From positions 186,001 through 250,000 of the forward strand of contig CBFFRP010000324.1 of the NCBI GenBank assembly GCA_965644295.1: a stretch of 64,000 nucleotides of DNA. The letters run 5' to 3'. The notes beneath the pieces are model-generated. The model did no database searches and was not told the origin of the DNA. It saw only the letters and a program-made list of their open reading frames with translations. Shown here piece after piece: positions 34,257 to 44,987 of this stretch; the first letter of the stretch is position 1, and each line of letters starts with the position of its first letter. Position numbers and translations under genes: made by a program. Source of the stretch: Paraphysomonas bandaiensis. Its lineage: Eukaryota > Chrysophyceae.

Positions 34257-34890
34257 TATTACTGAGTTTTTGGATGGTATCTATTGTGTTTTATGGAAGT
34301 AAGTTTGGTATGTAGTACTGTATCTAATAAGGAAGTTATTTTCTGTGCTAATCTTTCTAAACTTTATGTGTAATATGAAATACAAGTATTCGAGCGTTCA
34401 GTTTTGGGGTAGGAAAGTGTTGAAAGTCGTCATATACACATACACACAGCATACAAGCTCTCCAATAATACAACTAACCCGATAAACCTCATCTACGATC
34501 TGTAGCGAATTCAGTGCTACACACAAGAAAGTACCCAACACCTAACATAGAGAACATACCATGATCCAAGGACTCGCTAAAACACCAAATTTTCCTCTGA
34601 GATCACCATGGTCTAATATCGTTCACCACTGAACAAATCCGAGCAAAAAACGCTTAGACACTAGCTAGTAGGTTAAATAGCTAGATTCAACTATAAGTTA
34701 AACAACTTACACATCCTAATTAATATCTACCAACAGACAAAAATTTCTACTTTGCAATGTAATGCAACATAGTATATTATTCTATATTTACAAAGTAATA
34801 AAAACAAATCAAAGTATGGCAAAATCGACTGAACTAATATCAATGGCAGCTATATTACATCAAACACGTAGGGTTATATGCAGAACACAA
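34257..34890. other. convergent 3' spacer
   Basis: Spacer between two genes transcribed towards each other. AT-rich, no supported feature. Confidence 0.45.
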
Positions 34891-35811
34891 TTAGCTGTAA
34901 GAAACATCAGTAATTGGCACCCAACTCAGCTTCCGCTTAACAAATTTTCCATTTCGTCTTTCCCTCTTCGCTGTTGCTTCCTGTCTGGCATCCCGGCGAC
35001 CGCTAGCAATACGAGCATCCCTTTTTTTCCGCCACCGGGCAATGGCCAGAGAGCGGTTAGCCTTGGTCGCCCTCTCCACAGGTCCACCATGCTGACTGTA
35101 GCGTGATGAGGGAGATACACGGCTTTTCGCATGGTGACTGTATTGTTGTCGTTCCATTGACGTGCAATATTTACCCACGGCAAAACTACCGTCTGCCGGG
35201 TTCCACAACTTAATATCCTGCTCTTCTTCAGGGGCAGATTTTACAATACTTTCACCTTGACAATCAACTGGGTTGTATTTCACCTCCTTCTCCTTGTATA
35301 AGTTGCTACTATCCAAGTCTTCTGACGCTATATCAGCTATGATTTCAGCGAAAATTAAACTGTCCGTGTCAGACATACTGTCTGAGTGAGAAAGTTGAAC
35401 CGTATGGGATTGTGGCTCATCAACGATTTTACCAGTTATACTGAGATCACACATATGGGCTACTTTAGATTCGTATTCATCACTTATACATTCAGCCTGA
35501 GCAATCTCTGGAAAGAAATCAGGGCCAATAAATGGGATAGAAGAGTGGGATTGAAGCACATCAGGCGACACTTCCGCCATATTCCACCACGATTCTGCAT
35601 CATCATCGCATACGGTCACATTCTCTGCCTCTATGTATTGCACCGTATAATTCGTATCATTTCCGGCATTATCACTGATTAATCGACACTCTACTGTGGG
35701 AACAGGCATTGCTGCTGCATAGGGGATGTGTGACGCTGAGTCCATAGAGTTTACAGGGATTGATGAAACCGGATATTCAGAGCATGAATACAGAGGTTTC
35801 GATAACGACAT
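34891..35811 (-). CDS. acidic protein with a CCT-motif-like C-terminus (306 residues)
   Basis: I chose the ATG at 35809-35811 (MSLSKPLYS). The frame is open upstream, but that part is a leucine run made by a GAA trinucleotide repeat (35,827-35,862) and is probably 5' untranslated. Most of the protein is acidic and Ser-rich, as in a transcription activator. Near the C-terminus (NRSLAIARWRKKRDARIASG then ARQEATAKRERRNGKFVKRK) the spacing of Arg/Lys, the aromatic residue and the final GKFVKR resembles the CCT domain of CONSTANS/TOC1-type proteins. Stramenopiles and algae have CCT proteins. This is therefore a candidate transcription regulator in the nucleus. The match is partial: the central tyrosine of the usual motif is missing. 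Confidence 0.6.
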   Translation of the reverse strand: MSLSKPLYSCSEYPVSSIPVNSMDSASHIPYAAAMPVPTVECRLISDNAGNDTNYTVQYIEAENVTVCDDDAESWWNMAEVSPDVLQSHSSIPFIGPDFFPEIAQAECISDEYESKVAHMCDLSITGKIVDEPQSHTVQLSHSDSMSDTDSLIFAEIIADIASEDLDSSNLYKEKEVKYNPVDCQGESIVKSAPEEEQDIKLWNPADGSFAVGKYCTSMERQQYSHHAKSRVSPSSRYSQHGGPVERATKANRSLAIARWRKKRDARIASGRRDARQEATAKRERRNGKFVKRKLSWVPITDVSYS

Positions 35812-36396
35812 TTTATAGTATGGAAGAACAAGAAGAAGAAGAAGAAGAAGAAGAAATATATTATAATTAGATGACTTGATATCGTCCTTCAACAAGTACA
35901 TGAACTAGCTCTTAATACATACCCCTCTACATCATAGAGGTACCATAGCTATAGATACATACACCAAAGGCTTCTGTACTCTGTACAAATACGCATCTTC
36001 ACATGAAGGTAAAAAAACTCACCAGAAGCAATATCCTGGAAAATGCTGAAAAATACATGGACTACCCAGAATACAGTGCTAATACGTTTTCGTTTTTCTG
36101 ATGATGATGTTTTTCCTCAAGCAACTCCATTAAAAGCCTATTTTTTCCTACACTCCTCCGATTTTGTATTTTGTAATAGAGCTTCATATACAGCAGTGTG
36201 CAGCAGTATCATGTATTCGTTGTGGGGTTTTGTGACTGCCTCAAATAAACACACTCGCATCAGTTATCTGATTGATGTATATGTATATCTAGAGCCCTGG
36301 TTAACAACATCTGGCCCGTGATATCTCATGGTATGGCCCCCTGGTGTCATTGAGAGTTAAGGAATCTGTTGCATCTCATCAGGAGTTCTTATTAAA
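35812..36396. promoter_or_regulatory. divergent upstream region with a GAA microsatellite
   Basis: Contains about 12 GAA units at 35,827-35,862, directly upstream of the CCT-like gene. The rest is AT-rich leader of the EF-hand/UEV gene with no supported frame. Confidence 0.5.
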
Positions 36397-38301
36397 ATGA
36401 TTAGTGCTCAAGTGTCGTTTCAAGACTACCACATATCTCACAGCGATGAGGAAGAAGCTAATGAACCCATTGAAGAGAAACGTGTACTCACATTAGAAGA
36501 TGATGAGATGTGGTCTGATGAGGAGAGTGACTACTTGGTACATGTTGACCGGTCAGAAAAGAAAATGATCCCTGCTGTTATTGATAGAACAAAAGGAGAT
36601 AAGAATGCATGCAAGTTGTTTTCTGGAAATGCAAAGACGGAGTATAATATGCATGATTTTGATAAATCTAGTTTTCTTGCTGAACCTAAGGAAGAGATTG
36701 AGTTCGATATTCCGCTGCCGTACGTAGCTCCACATCTCGTCAGCGCACTTGGTGAAGGTGTTGTGAAGCTAATATGGAAAGAGTTTTTAGATCACGGTTC
36801 AGATGAGTCCGAACTGGTTCTAACTGAGCATATTGCGTCTATTTCCGAGAACATTCACAGTGCACTTGGCTATGTATTACCTTTCAGTGAACTGACGTTT
36901 ACGTATGGCGAAGAGGATTATACAGACTTTCAGTATGTTATCAGCGGTTTGGCAAGTGTGAAGAACAGGCCTGGCGAAGTTAAGAACATTGAACGACCAA
37001 TACAACTTCCTCCGTGTTGCACGAATAAGTACTGTGCAGTTCATGCTCGCATGGACAGGAAAGTATCATCAGGGTCTGAAAAACGGCCAGATTTTCGTCT
37101 AGATGTAATATATCGACGCTGGGTATTGGATCGGCGTGGGATTGTACGTGTGCGACACATTCCAGAGATTCTCGCTGAAGCTGATATTGCTCACCGCTCT
37201 GATTTACTGCCGGAGTCATTTTGGCAGAATCAGGGTGATTTCTTGGTTATCACGTACGAGATGTTGGCTGATATAGCTGATAAAATTCGAGAAGACGTCG
37301 AGGATAGGGAAGCGCAGATGGACATCTACCGATTACCAAAATGGTTAACAAACGAGTTTACGCCTTCAGAGATCGCGATGTTTAAGCACCACTTCATGAT
37401 GATAGATATCGATTGTGGGGGTACCATTGATGCCGAGGAACTTATGCTTCTTGGTGATTCCCTCGGCAACAAGATGAGCTATGAAGAAGCTGCTCATCTT
37501 ATCAGTGAACACGATGAGGATGGGTCTGGTAGCATTGATTTCGAAGAGTTTATGGGCTTGATGTTCAAAATGATGCACGGGACAGTAGACGTCGAAGATG
37601 ATGCACTCGCAAAAGCCATGATGGAGTCGCGATCGCAGATCCGGATATTTGAAGAGATTGAGGGAATAAAGAATGATCCACCTGAGTCTGTGTCGGTGTA
37701 TCACTATGGTGGTAACCCGGTGGAGTGTGAGTTCTTGTTGGACGGGCCTCTTGATACTCCATATGAAGGTGGGAAGTTTATTCTTCATGTGGTATATAAC
37801 AACGGATACCCCTTCAACTGTCCTCAAGTGTGTTTTAAAACTCGACTCGTTCACATCAATTTGATCTCGCAGATAAATGGGTCTGTCATATTTCCCCACA
37901 TGAAAAACATATGGGAATCATCATGGACCTCTAGACATATTGTGAAGCATGCGCTTGAGTTAATGGCTTTTCCAAGCCCGAGTTTGCTCCCTCCGACAAT
38001 GATAGACGTATATAACGCGTTTGTGATAGAAAACTTTGAGGTAGAAGACGAAAGCGTGTTCATCAAGTCTCAATTTTCCGAAAAACTTGATATTGTTCAG
38101 CAACATTCGGGGGTGAAGAACTCATTCAAGTTGAAGCTTGACAAACTTGCTCGATTGGAACAGATGCATATGAATATAGTTGTTAAATATTTTACGGATC
38201 CTGAAACTTATGAAAGTTTAGCACGGCAGTTCGTCCAGCAGTATTCTTTCAGGAAAGGAGGCGTTGGAGATAGTGTAGACCAAGATGATCACGGAGACTG
38301 A
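36397..38301 (+). CDS. fusion of a calmodulin-like EF-hand pair and a catalytically dead ubiquitin-conjugating (UEV) domain
   Basis: Single exon, 634 residues. The acidic N-terminus is followed by a region with a Cys/His cluster (CCTNKYCAVHAR, near residue 210). Two consecutive EF-hands follow: loops DIDCGGTIDAEE (about residues 337-348) and DEDGSGSIDFEE (about 371-382), both with the expected calcium ligands at positions 1, 3, 5 and 12. From about 415 to 530 comes a UBC fold: EFLLDGPLDTPYEGGKFILH, GYPFNCPQVCFKT, then NGSVIFPHMKNIWESSWTSR in the place of the usual NGSICLDIL..W. The catalytic cysteine is not in the expected position, so it should not form a thioester and is UEV-like. A helical tail follows. 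Calcium-controlled ubiquitin-pathway scaffolding is inference. The neighbours give no help. Confidence 0.83.
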   Translation: MISAQVSFQDYHISHSDEEEANEPIEEKRVLTLEDDEMWSDEESDYLVHVDRSEKKMIPAVIDRTKGDKNACKLFSGNAKTEYNMHDFDKSSFLAEPKEEIEFDIPLPYVAPHLVSALGEGVVKLIWKEFLDHGSDESELVLTEHIASISENIHSALGYVLPFSELTFTYGEEDYTDFQYVISGLASVKNRPGEVKNIERPIQLPPCCTNKYCAVHARMDRKVSSGSEKRPDFRLDVIYRRWVLDRRGIVRVRHIPEILAEADIAHRSDLLPESFWQNQGDFLVITYEMLADIADKIREDVEDREAQMDIYRLPKWLTNEFTPSEIAMFKHHFMMIDIDCGGTIDAEELMLLGDSLGNKMSYEEAAHLISEHDEDGSGSIDFEEFMGLMFKMMHGTVDVEDDALAKAMMESRSQIRIFEEIEGIKNDPPESVSVYHYGGNPVECEFLLDGPLDTPYEGGKFILHVVYNNGYPFNCPQVCFKTRLVHINLISQINGSVIFPHMKNIWESSWTSRHIVKHALELMAFPSPSLLPPTMIDVYNAFVIENFEVEDESVFIKSQFSEKLDIVQQHSGVKNSFKLKLDKLARLEQMHMNIVVKYFTDPETYESLARQFVQQYSFRKGGVGDSVDQDDHGD

Positions 38302-39242
38302 TAGTTCAATATATTGTTGTAGTGAGTGTTGGAAAATAGAATGATTGAACTCTTTACGTTAAAAGGATACGGCTTAATACGTTATGATTTTGACGAATAT
38401 TGTTAGTTGTTTATCGCTACATTTATTTGTGCTGCCGCAATCAACCTATAATGTACGGTATTAGGAAGGCACAACTTTATATTATACAATTACCAGTAGG
38501 AAAAATGGAATATACTCATGCTTCTAGTTGCTGATTAATGATACTAACTATTACCAATAGCCTATTGCTTTCATAATATGTAGTATTGTGTATTGTTCGG
38601 CCGGTTATAAGAAAGTATCTAACAATTGATTAGACGCTATCTAACAATAATCTTGCAATATGTTGTTCTATAGCCCTGTAATAAATATAATAGACACAGA
38701 TGCTTGTGATTGGATGAAAATGTGAAGGACGTTAAATTAAATAGTGGAATAGTAGGCGCTATTGGCCCCAATCTCTAGCCGTACATCACTTGTGAGTGCT
38801 AATAACTGTATTTTTCAGGCATCACAGTATTAAGAGCAAACCCAATATTATTTGTGAGGTTTGCGAAAAACATTTCTAGCTCTCTTTATATCTTAATTAT
38901 ATTACACCAAATTGTCTTTGTTGAATAATAGATCCCCGTTGAATATGTAATACACATGTTCTCAACATTTAAAAGCAAGAAAGGTTATTAGAAAAACAAA
39001 AATTCTTAATAAATTACAGTAAATATCGTCATATACTGAAGTTTGAGATAAATCTCTACATCATATAAAGATTTATGCCAATGAACAAAATTAAGCAGTA
39101 AAAAACATATATGATATAACTTGATGATTCTAAAGTATAAAAGCTATAGTGCTCGTTTCTTCATAGTAACTGGTGCAACGTGACACGCCCTGCATCATAC
39201 TATGGTGACATGAAAAATAATGTTATCTACACATCGGCTAGT
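38302..39242. other. 3' spacer holding a transposon remnant
   Basis: No supported gene. The part from about 38,430 to 38,678 is a minus-oriented remnant of the CAGGGCTA..GAAACA repeat family (separate entry). The rest is AT-rich. Confidence 0.45.
38430..38678 (-). mobile_element. hAT-like remnant, minus-oriented
   Basis: Read on the minus strand from 38,678 it begins CAGGGCTATAGAACAACATA, then ATTGCAAGATTATTGTTAGA and TAGCGTC, and further in CATTAATCAGCAACTAGAAG. The same order of blocks is seen in the copies at 46,367 and 49,296. Only one terminal end is recognisable. Confidence 0.55.
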
Positions 39243-40175
39243 TCAATATAGCGCGGAGAGCTTTGGCGATCTCATCGTTGGACATGACATGGATTTGGTC
39301 ATTCCGTTGAGCAGTAGAGGTGGAACGATCTCCGCTTGGTTGTCGGAGTCCTGCAGTATACGTGTTGTGCACCGAGACATAGGTCGCTGATACGAGGAGT
39401 CCTGGTATTTAGAAATAATTCTATATGCCCATGGTTCAATCTCTGCCTCCGAAGACACGGCAGTGGATCGTCCAGTATTAGCACGCCCGGAACTCATTCC
39501 TGATGTGGCACCACGGGAAAGCGATGACCCAGAGTGATGGCTCCGTGGTGAGTTTTCCAGATCCGAACTCTGAATTGAATTAGCTACAGAACAAGGGGAT
39601 GGAGAAATCTCACGAGTGTAATTAGAGTCACGGGCGGAATTCGGTTGACGTTGGGAATTGGTGCTGCGGTTAAAAATTTGCTTAGGCTCACTGCGTTTAC
39701 GTCCCTCTGTTAGTCCGGGAAGAGTGTTCGCGGCGCGGGAAGAAGGAACGGAGGTTGCACCTCTTCCAAAGAATTCTGTATCCCACTTGGGTCCAGGTGT
39801 AACTTCTCCATACATCGGGGATATTGGGATCGACACCAGTTTCTCAGAATGGTCTTGGTTATTATTCTCAAAAAACATTGTTGAGCTCGTGCTTATAAAC
39901 AGGCGATCATTCTCAGATGTTTGAAAGTCACAAAAGCCTCCCTTTAGCTTTGCTGCTTTCTCTCTCTTTGATTTCATGTCATGTCTTGGATTCGAATACT
40001 CGTCAACACTATTCTTACATGGTCCTAATCGGTCCCGTCCCTTCGACACTGGTCGAGACTTCCTTCCAGTTGTTTTCGGTCGACTCTGTGTACTCTCTTT
40101 GACCTTCTTATTCGTACTAGATGCTGTACCAGATAGCAATCTGGTTGTCATGTTAGGATTTCCTCTGGAAGGCAT
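39243..40175 (-). CDS. basic Ser/Asn-rich protein of unknown function (310 residues)
   Basis: Single frame with ATG at 40173-40175. The protein is rich in Ser, Arg, Asn, Pro and Thr and is predicted to be mostly disordered. The middle has a short aromatic block (VTPGPKWDTEFFGRG), and near the C-terminus EIEPWAYRIISKYQDSSYQ could form a helix. No family recognised. Absence of stops over 933 bases with an ATG start and coding-like composition supports a real gene, but its job is unknown. Confidence 0.6.
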   Translation of the reverse strand: MPSRGNPNMTTRLLSGTASSTNKKVKESTQSRPKTTGRKSRPVSKGRDRLGPCKNSVDEYSNPRHDMKSKREKAAKLKGGFCDFQTSENDRLFISTSSTMFFENNNQDHSEKLVSIPISPMYGEVTPGPKWDTEFFGRGATSVPSSRAANTLPGLTEGRKRSEPKQIFNRSTNSQRQPNSARDSNYTREISPSPCSVANSIQSSDLENSPRSHHSGSSLSRGATSGMSSGRANTGRSTAVSSEAEIEPWAYRIISKYQDSSYQRPMSRCTTRILQDSDNQAEIVPPLLLNGMTKSMSCPTMRSPKLSALY

Positions 40176-40988
40176 AATTACACGATATCAATGTTGTGAA
40201 TAGACTCTTTGATATGTACTATAACATATATCAGGAATCTAAAGTAATCTCAGCCAACAAGTGGAATAAATCGTACTGCGATTCTATATATTTACGAGCC
40301 CACAGGCGACTAAGAGATCTGGATGTACAGTATGTGGTCGTAACTTTGATGTACGATAAAATGATGCATCGATCCCTTCAAGATGGTTTTTTTCTAAGAA
40401 CGCATGTACGCACGCACGTCGGTCTAGATATCTAGTGTATGGACTGGTAATTGGTGTCAGTCTGTGACAGTGGATGGAAAAAAGTACGTACGTGATGCAA
40501 AAAATGACCCTGTAGCTAAAAAGCGATGGTTTTTATGTCGATTTTCATTGAAACATACATAAATTGTAAGGAGAGACCGAGGGCATATACATCTGTACAG
40601 GTATTCATATAAATTATGGTCATAACAGCAACTACGAATCACTCAGGCATCATTGCAATAGAGTGAATAGAGGTTTATGACTGTAATTGTTGTTGTATGG
40701 CGATAATAGATATGGGTATGTGACTATTGCAGGATATCTGTCTGTCTCGTGTGGACTTGTTTTTTGTAAGTAACATAAAAGTAGGGTATTTTGTAATTTA
40801 CTGGGATTTTACTACCCCCATTTGACAGTACTGTGTATACAGTAGTGGTGTCGTAGTATCTACGATAGCCTAGCTATGCATCTATCTCTAGACTGGCTCA
40901 TTAACAACCACCTCACATTAACCTCATATTGGAATATATTTGTTGCATAATGATAGATAACTTAACATAATACTTTAATGGTTACAAG
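40176..40988. other. upstream spacer of the L2HGDH gene
   Basis: No supported frame. It lies between two divergent gene starts and so should hold both promoters. It ends with an AT-rich zone (40,930-40,988). Confidence 0.4.
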
Positions 40989-42228
40989 ATGCCATATAAA
41001 GTTGAATGTGTGGTTGCTGGGGCTGGTTGTATTGGGCTTGCGATAGCTAGAAGATTATCAAGGACGCGTGAGGTGCTCTTAATGGAGAGTTGTAAGACTA
41101 TAGGGTCACAAACAAGTAGTAGGAACTCAGAGGTACTTCATGCTGGAATTTACTATAAAAAAGGGTCATTGAAAGCACGCTCTTGTGTTGAGGGTGTGAA
41201 TAAGCTCTATGAGTATGTTAAAGCGAAGCATATACCACATAAGATGTGCGGTAAACTCATCGTCGCTACTTCAAACGAAGAGTTGCCTGGATTGAAGTTA
41301 ATTATGGAGAAAGCTCTTTCGAATGGAGTGACATCACTAGAACTTATATCCGGTCAGGAAGCAGTTGCAATGGAGCCTGTTGTACATTGTATCCAAGCTC
41401 TCTGGTCACCAACAACAGGTGTATTTGACAGCCACATGTATATGCAGAGTCTTCTTGGAGACGCCGAGGACAACGGTGCATGTCTAGTACGTGAATGTGA
41501 AGTCTTACGCGTGGATTGTTCTCCTGGATCATCCCGTTTTTTGGTGGAAACAAGTCAAGGAGTGGTTCATTGTGACATGTTCATAAATGCGTGTGGACTT
41601 CACGCACAGCGTCTCGCAAGAGAGGGTATGGCTGACATCCACCCCGTCGACCGTGTACCTGAACTGCATTATCTTAAAGGGAGCTACTTTAAATATATAG
41701 GTACTTCTCGAGCATATGCGCACGCCTCTGTCACCTACTATGCAGGTGCAAAGATGCCATTTTCTCGGCTAGTATATCCCCTGCCAGACCCTGCTACTGG
41801 CGCTCTGGGTATGCATGCGACGGTAGATTTAACTGGTGCCGTAAGGTTTGGTCCGGATGCGGAGTGGGTACAAGAGCCAGGGGATCTGGGCGTGAATGAG
41901 GACCGGGCATCATTCTTTGAGAGGGAGATTCGAAGGTGAGATGCAGTACTCACATTTTTTATAAAGGTATTACCAATTTGTATATAGGTATTACCCTGGG
42001 CTACCTGATAATTCCCTTTCTCCGGATTATGCTGGCGTGAGGCCGCGATTGCTTGGACCAAATTCAAAGGCTGGTAGGGACAAGAGAGCCCTTACTGACT
42101 TCTTAGTCGAAGGTCCAGGTTGTCATGGAGTAGCGGGGCTAGTTAACCTGTACGGCATTGAGTCACCAGGGCTGACTTCTTCGCTGCACATTGCTGATTA
42201 CGTAGAGAAACTTCTCGTTGACTCCTAA
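40989..42228 (+). CDS. L2HGDH: L-2-hydroxyglutarate dehydrogenase (FAD, 2 exons)
   Basis: Exons 40989-41935 and 41988-42228, joined by a 52-nt intron, give 395 residues. The N-terminus has the dinucleotide-binding motif VVAGAGCIGLAIARRLS, followed by SSRNSEVLHAGIYY, the typical L2HGDH/LhgO block. The C-terminus has GLVNLYGIESPGLTSSLHIA, the closing signature of the family. The enzyme oxidises L-2-hydroxyglutarate to 2-oxoglutarate and removes a side product of metabolic enzymes. In animals it acts in mitochondria; here the start (MPYKVECVVAGAG) leaves no room for a long leader, so the location is open, or a 5' exon is missed. The intron ends in a repeated GTATTACC around two possible acceptors 21 nt apart, see findings. 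Confidence 0.9.
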
Positions 42229-43215
42229 GTAGTATACCTTTGTTTATTGCAGTATAGATTATAGATGACGCGGTTGCATTGTAGAGAATGTGCATACTTA
42301 AATATAGTAATTACAAATGTTAGTAAGCAGCTATTGGTATCTGGGTCTATTTGAAGTAGCTATTCGTAACTGCCGTTGGATGAGAGCGTAGGTATTTGCA
42401 AATTAATTTTTATGTTTCCTGAATTGCTCTGCACACTGTCGTGAGGCATACTGTGAATGATACTCTTTACTGTCAATCATTTCCTACGATCTTATATATT
42501 CAATATATTTCAGTTTCAACAATTTATTAAATACTGTTTTCTTCATGTAACAGTCGTATTTCAAAAGCCTATCTACAGCTTTTAATTGATTAATTAAATA
42601 AAAGGGCACAACAACAGATGTTTTACTTGAGAGTATTTCACATGAAGACATGAAGTATATGTAAACTGAGACATCCTCATCTCGAAACCGGTATGTCTAC
42701 TAATGCAGTGCTGTGAATCCGGCTGAGACCTGTTACACTTAGAAATAATGTGCTGGATTTTAAACGCGTTACGAATTACGAACAGCATGACAAATAACGA
42801 TGGGATCTGCAATCATCCATGTCCTGTATCCAACACTCCTTGATGTTCATTCCTACATCCTACGTAGATTATAGTTTTATTTGAGAGAATATGTATGCTT
42901 TCACAGAATTGAATAGACAATAAGTAGAACAACGTACACGACTGTTTGGTCCCACTGCATGACTGCATTGCAAGGCTATGTAATTTTTTCTAAAACTATT
43001 ATTATGTGACAACTTCAAAAATCCTATTACTTATCCAATGGTGCTGTAAACAATATTGGTGTTGTTAAAATTAAAATGATGTCATTGCTCAATATGCAGT
43101 CACACAGCACGACAGGTTATACTACCCTCGTGTAACACATTTCGATAAGAAAGAGGCTTCAATCAATAACCAAAAACCCAACGGATTACAGAATTATTCA
43201 TGAGCACAGCAACTT
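42229..43215. other. convergent 3' spacer
   Basis: AT-rich spacer between two genes that run towards each other; no supported feature seen. Confidence 0.45.
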
Positions 43216-44987
43216 CTATAGAGAAGAACGGGTGTCAGCTGAAGCCAGGTGTCTTTGGGCAGGACCACCAACGCTTTCGTCCATTTCAGAAGGCATAACC
43301 TCAGGAACAGAGTAAACAGTAGGGTGTTGACTGTCGTCAGAGACAGGTTTGTAACCATTCATGCTATGTGAGAGAATACCCACAAAGGCAAAGAACGCTA
43401 CAGCGAGGCCTCCGAAGAAAAGAGAGAGAGTGGTGTAATTGTACTTGGATGCGTGTACACTGGTCTTGCCCCAGTAGTTGGTATCTTCATAGCTGGGGAG
43501 AGTACTCTCTTGCATAGCCTCAACACCCTCGTAGACGATTGACTCAAGCTCAAGAGAGACCAACTCTGCGGCCCGAACCTGGCTAAGCGTAGAAGCACCA
43601 GAGAGACGGGCAGCACCATTTAAAGCGCTAACAAAGTTAGAAGATGATAGTCGTGAATCTAGCTTGTCTTCAAGACTGGAAATCAAGTTCTCCACCTTTC
43701 TGAAATCTCTACCATCCACACCGTAAGTGGTCTCAGCTACGAAAGATACCTCAAACGAAACATCAAATGTGAACTCAGAAAGACGTCTATCCGAAGTGGC
43801 AAGTTCACGAGTATCCAAAGCAGTGGAAACAACTGACAGGTCATCAGCATTCCAGCCGTTAACGAAGTCTGCAAGTACTTGTGATACAATGGCTGAGTCA
43901 GCAGAGTTAAATATCTCTGAGTTGAACCCTCCCAAAGCAATGATACCGGTGAGAGTTACAGTCGATGTAACAGTTCCGAAACAATCAGTTTCCAGAGACA
44001 CTAAGCTGTCTGGAATACATTTACCCTTTTTCACATGGAATGTAAGCTCATGAGCGTATCCACCAGTGATGCCACAGAAGTCCCATGCAGTGAAATCATC
44101 AGCGTCACCACTGAAGCGCATCGTATAAGATCCGTCACCGAGACACAGGTTGCAAAACCCACTATCACCATCACAGAGGGTGCCGGTATAAAACAGCTCT
44201 GTCCTGGTGTCATCGGCAAGGTACCAGCTAGCTCCGTGGTAGTCGTTGCGCCACCATCCATCACCCTCTTCATCCCACATGGTAACTCTAACATTGACAG
44301 CGGGAGGACCATAACGGGGTTTTGATTTACCAGTGTTGGTCGTATTAGTAGTGGAAGACGTAGATGTTGTGTTGGTTGTTGAGGTCGAAGTAGTGTCGCC
44401 CTTCATAGGACCCTTCTTTGAATTCTTCTTAGAACTCTTCTTAGACTTCTTCTTGGACTTCTTCTTGGGCTTAGGCTTACAGGCTTTAGCATCTCCGCAA
44501 GCATCACACTCCTTCTCATTGGGCCATAGGTTCTCCCAGTAAACAAGAGACCACTCATCTCCATCAGCATCATAGTCCCAAATCATGGTGGTGTTGAAGC
44601 CACCAGTGTAGTATACACCAGTGGTATTGCATCCCACAGCAGTAACCTTCCAGTACGCCTACACAGAGTGTTAACAACAATTGAAAGTACAAGACGTTTA
44701 CTGACCTCCCAGTAGTTGCGAGGTGTGTAAGAGCTGTTCTGGTGAGACAACACCATAGGGAACAGACCACTTGTATCAGAGCATAGAGTCTCAGTAACAG
44801 GATTCATATCACAAGTAGGAGCAGCCGAGTAGATATCATCCCAAGGAGTCTCGACGTAAACTTCAGCACCATCCCATCCATCTCCATAGAAATCAAGCAT
44901 ATATATTTCCAAACATGTCCTATTCGAATTACAGTTCGCACTTACACTGGCAACAAACGCCGCTACCAAGGCAAGAGATCTAATCAT
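43216..44987 (-). CDS. type I surface glycoprotein with two GDGW-type modules (2 exons, 574 residues)
   Basis: Exons 44706-44987 and 43216-44658 with a 47-nt intron. I chose the ATG at 44985-44987 because it starts a clean signal peptide (MIRSLALVAAFVASVSANC). The ectodomain has two modules sharing a D.xGDGW motif (CLEIYMLDFYGDGWDGAEVY and VNVRVTMWDEEGDGWWRNDY), each with paired cysteines. Between them sit a lysine-rich block (KKKSKKKSKKSSKK) and a Thr/Ser/Asn stretch likely O-glycosylated. A membrane segment (LSLFFGGLAVAFFAFVGILS) precedes a cytoplasmic tail of about 50 residues. GDGW-type modules occur in extracellular proteins of diatoms and oomycetes as I recall. A cell-surface or cell-covering role is inferred. 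No known orthologue is claimed. Confidence 0.72.

Noticed and set aside
35812-35901. N-terminal extension of the CCT-like protein with a leucine run (possible signal anchor)
   Set aside because: The run is a translated GAA/TTC trinucleotide repeat. The ATG at 35,811 is a better start and the protein looks nuclear.
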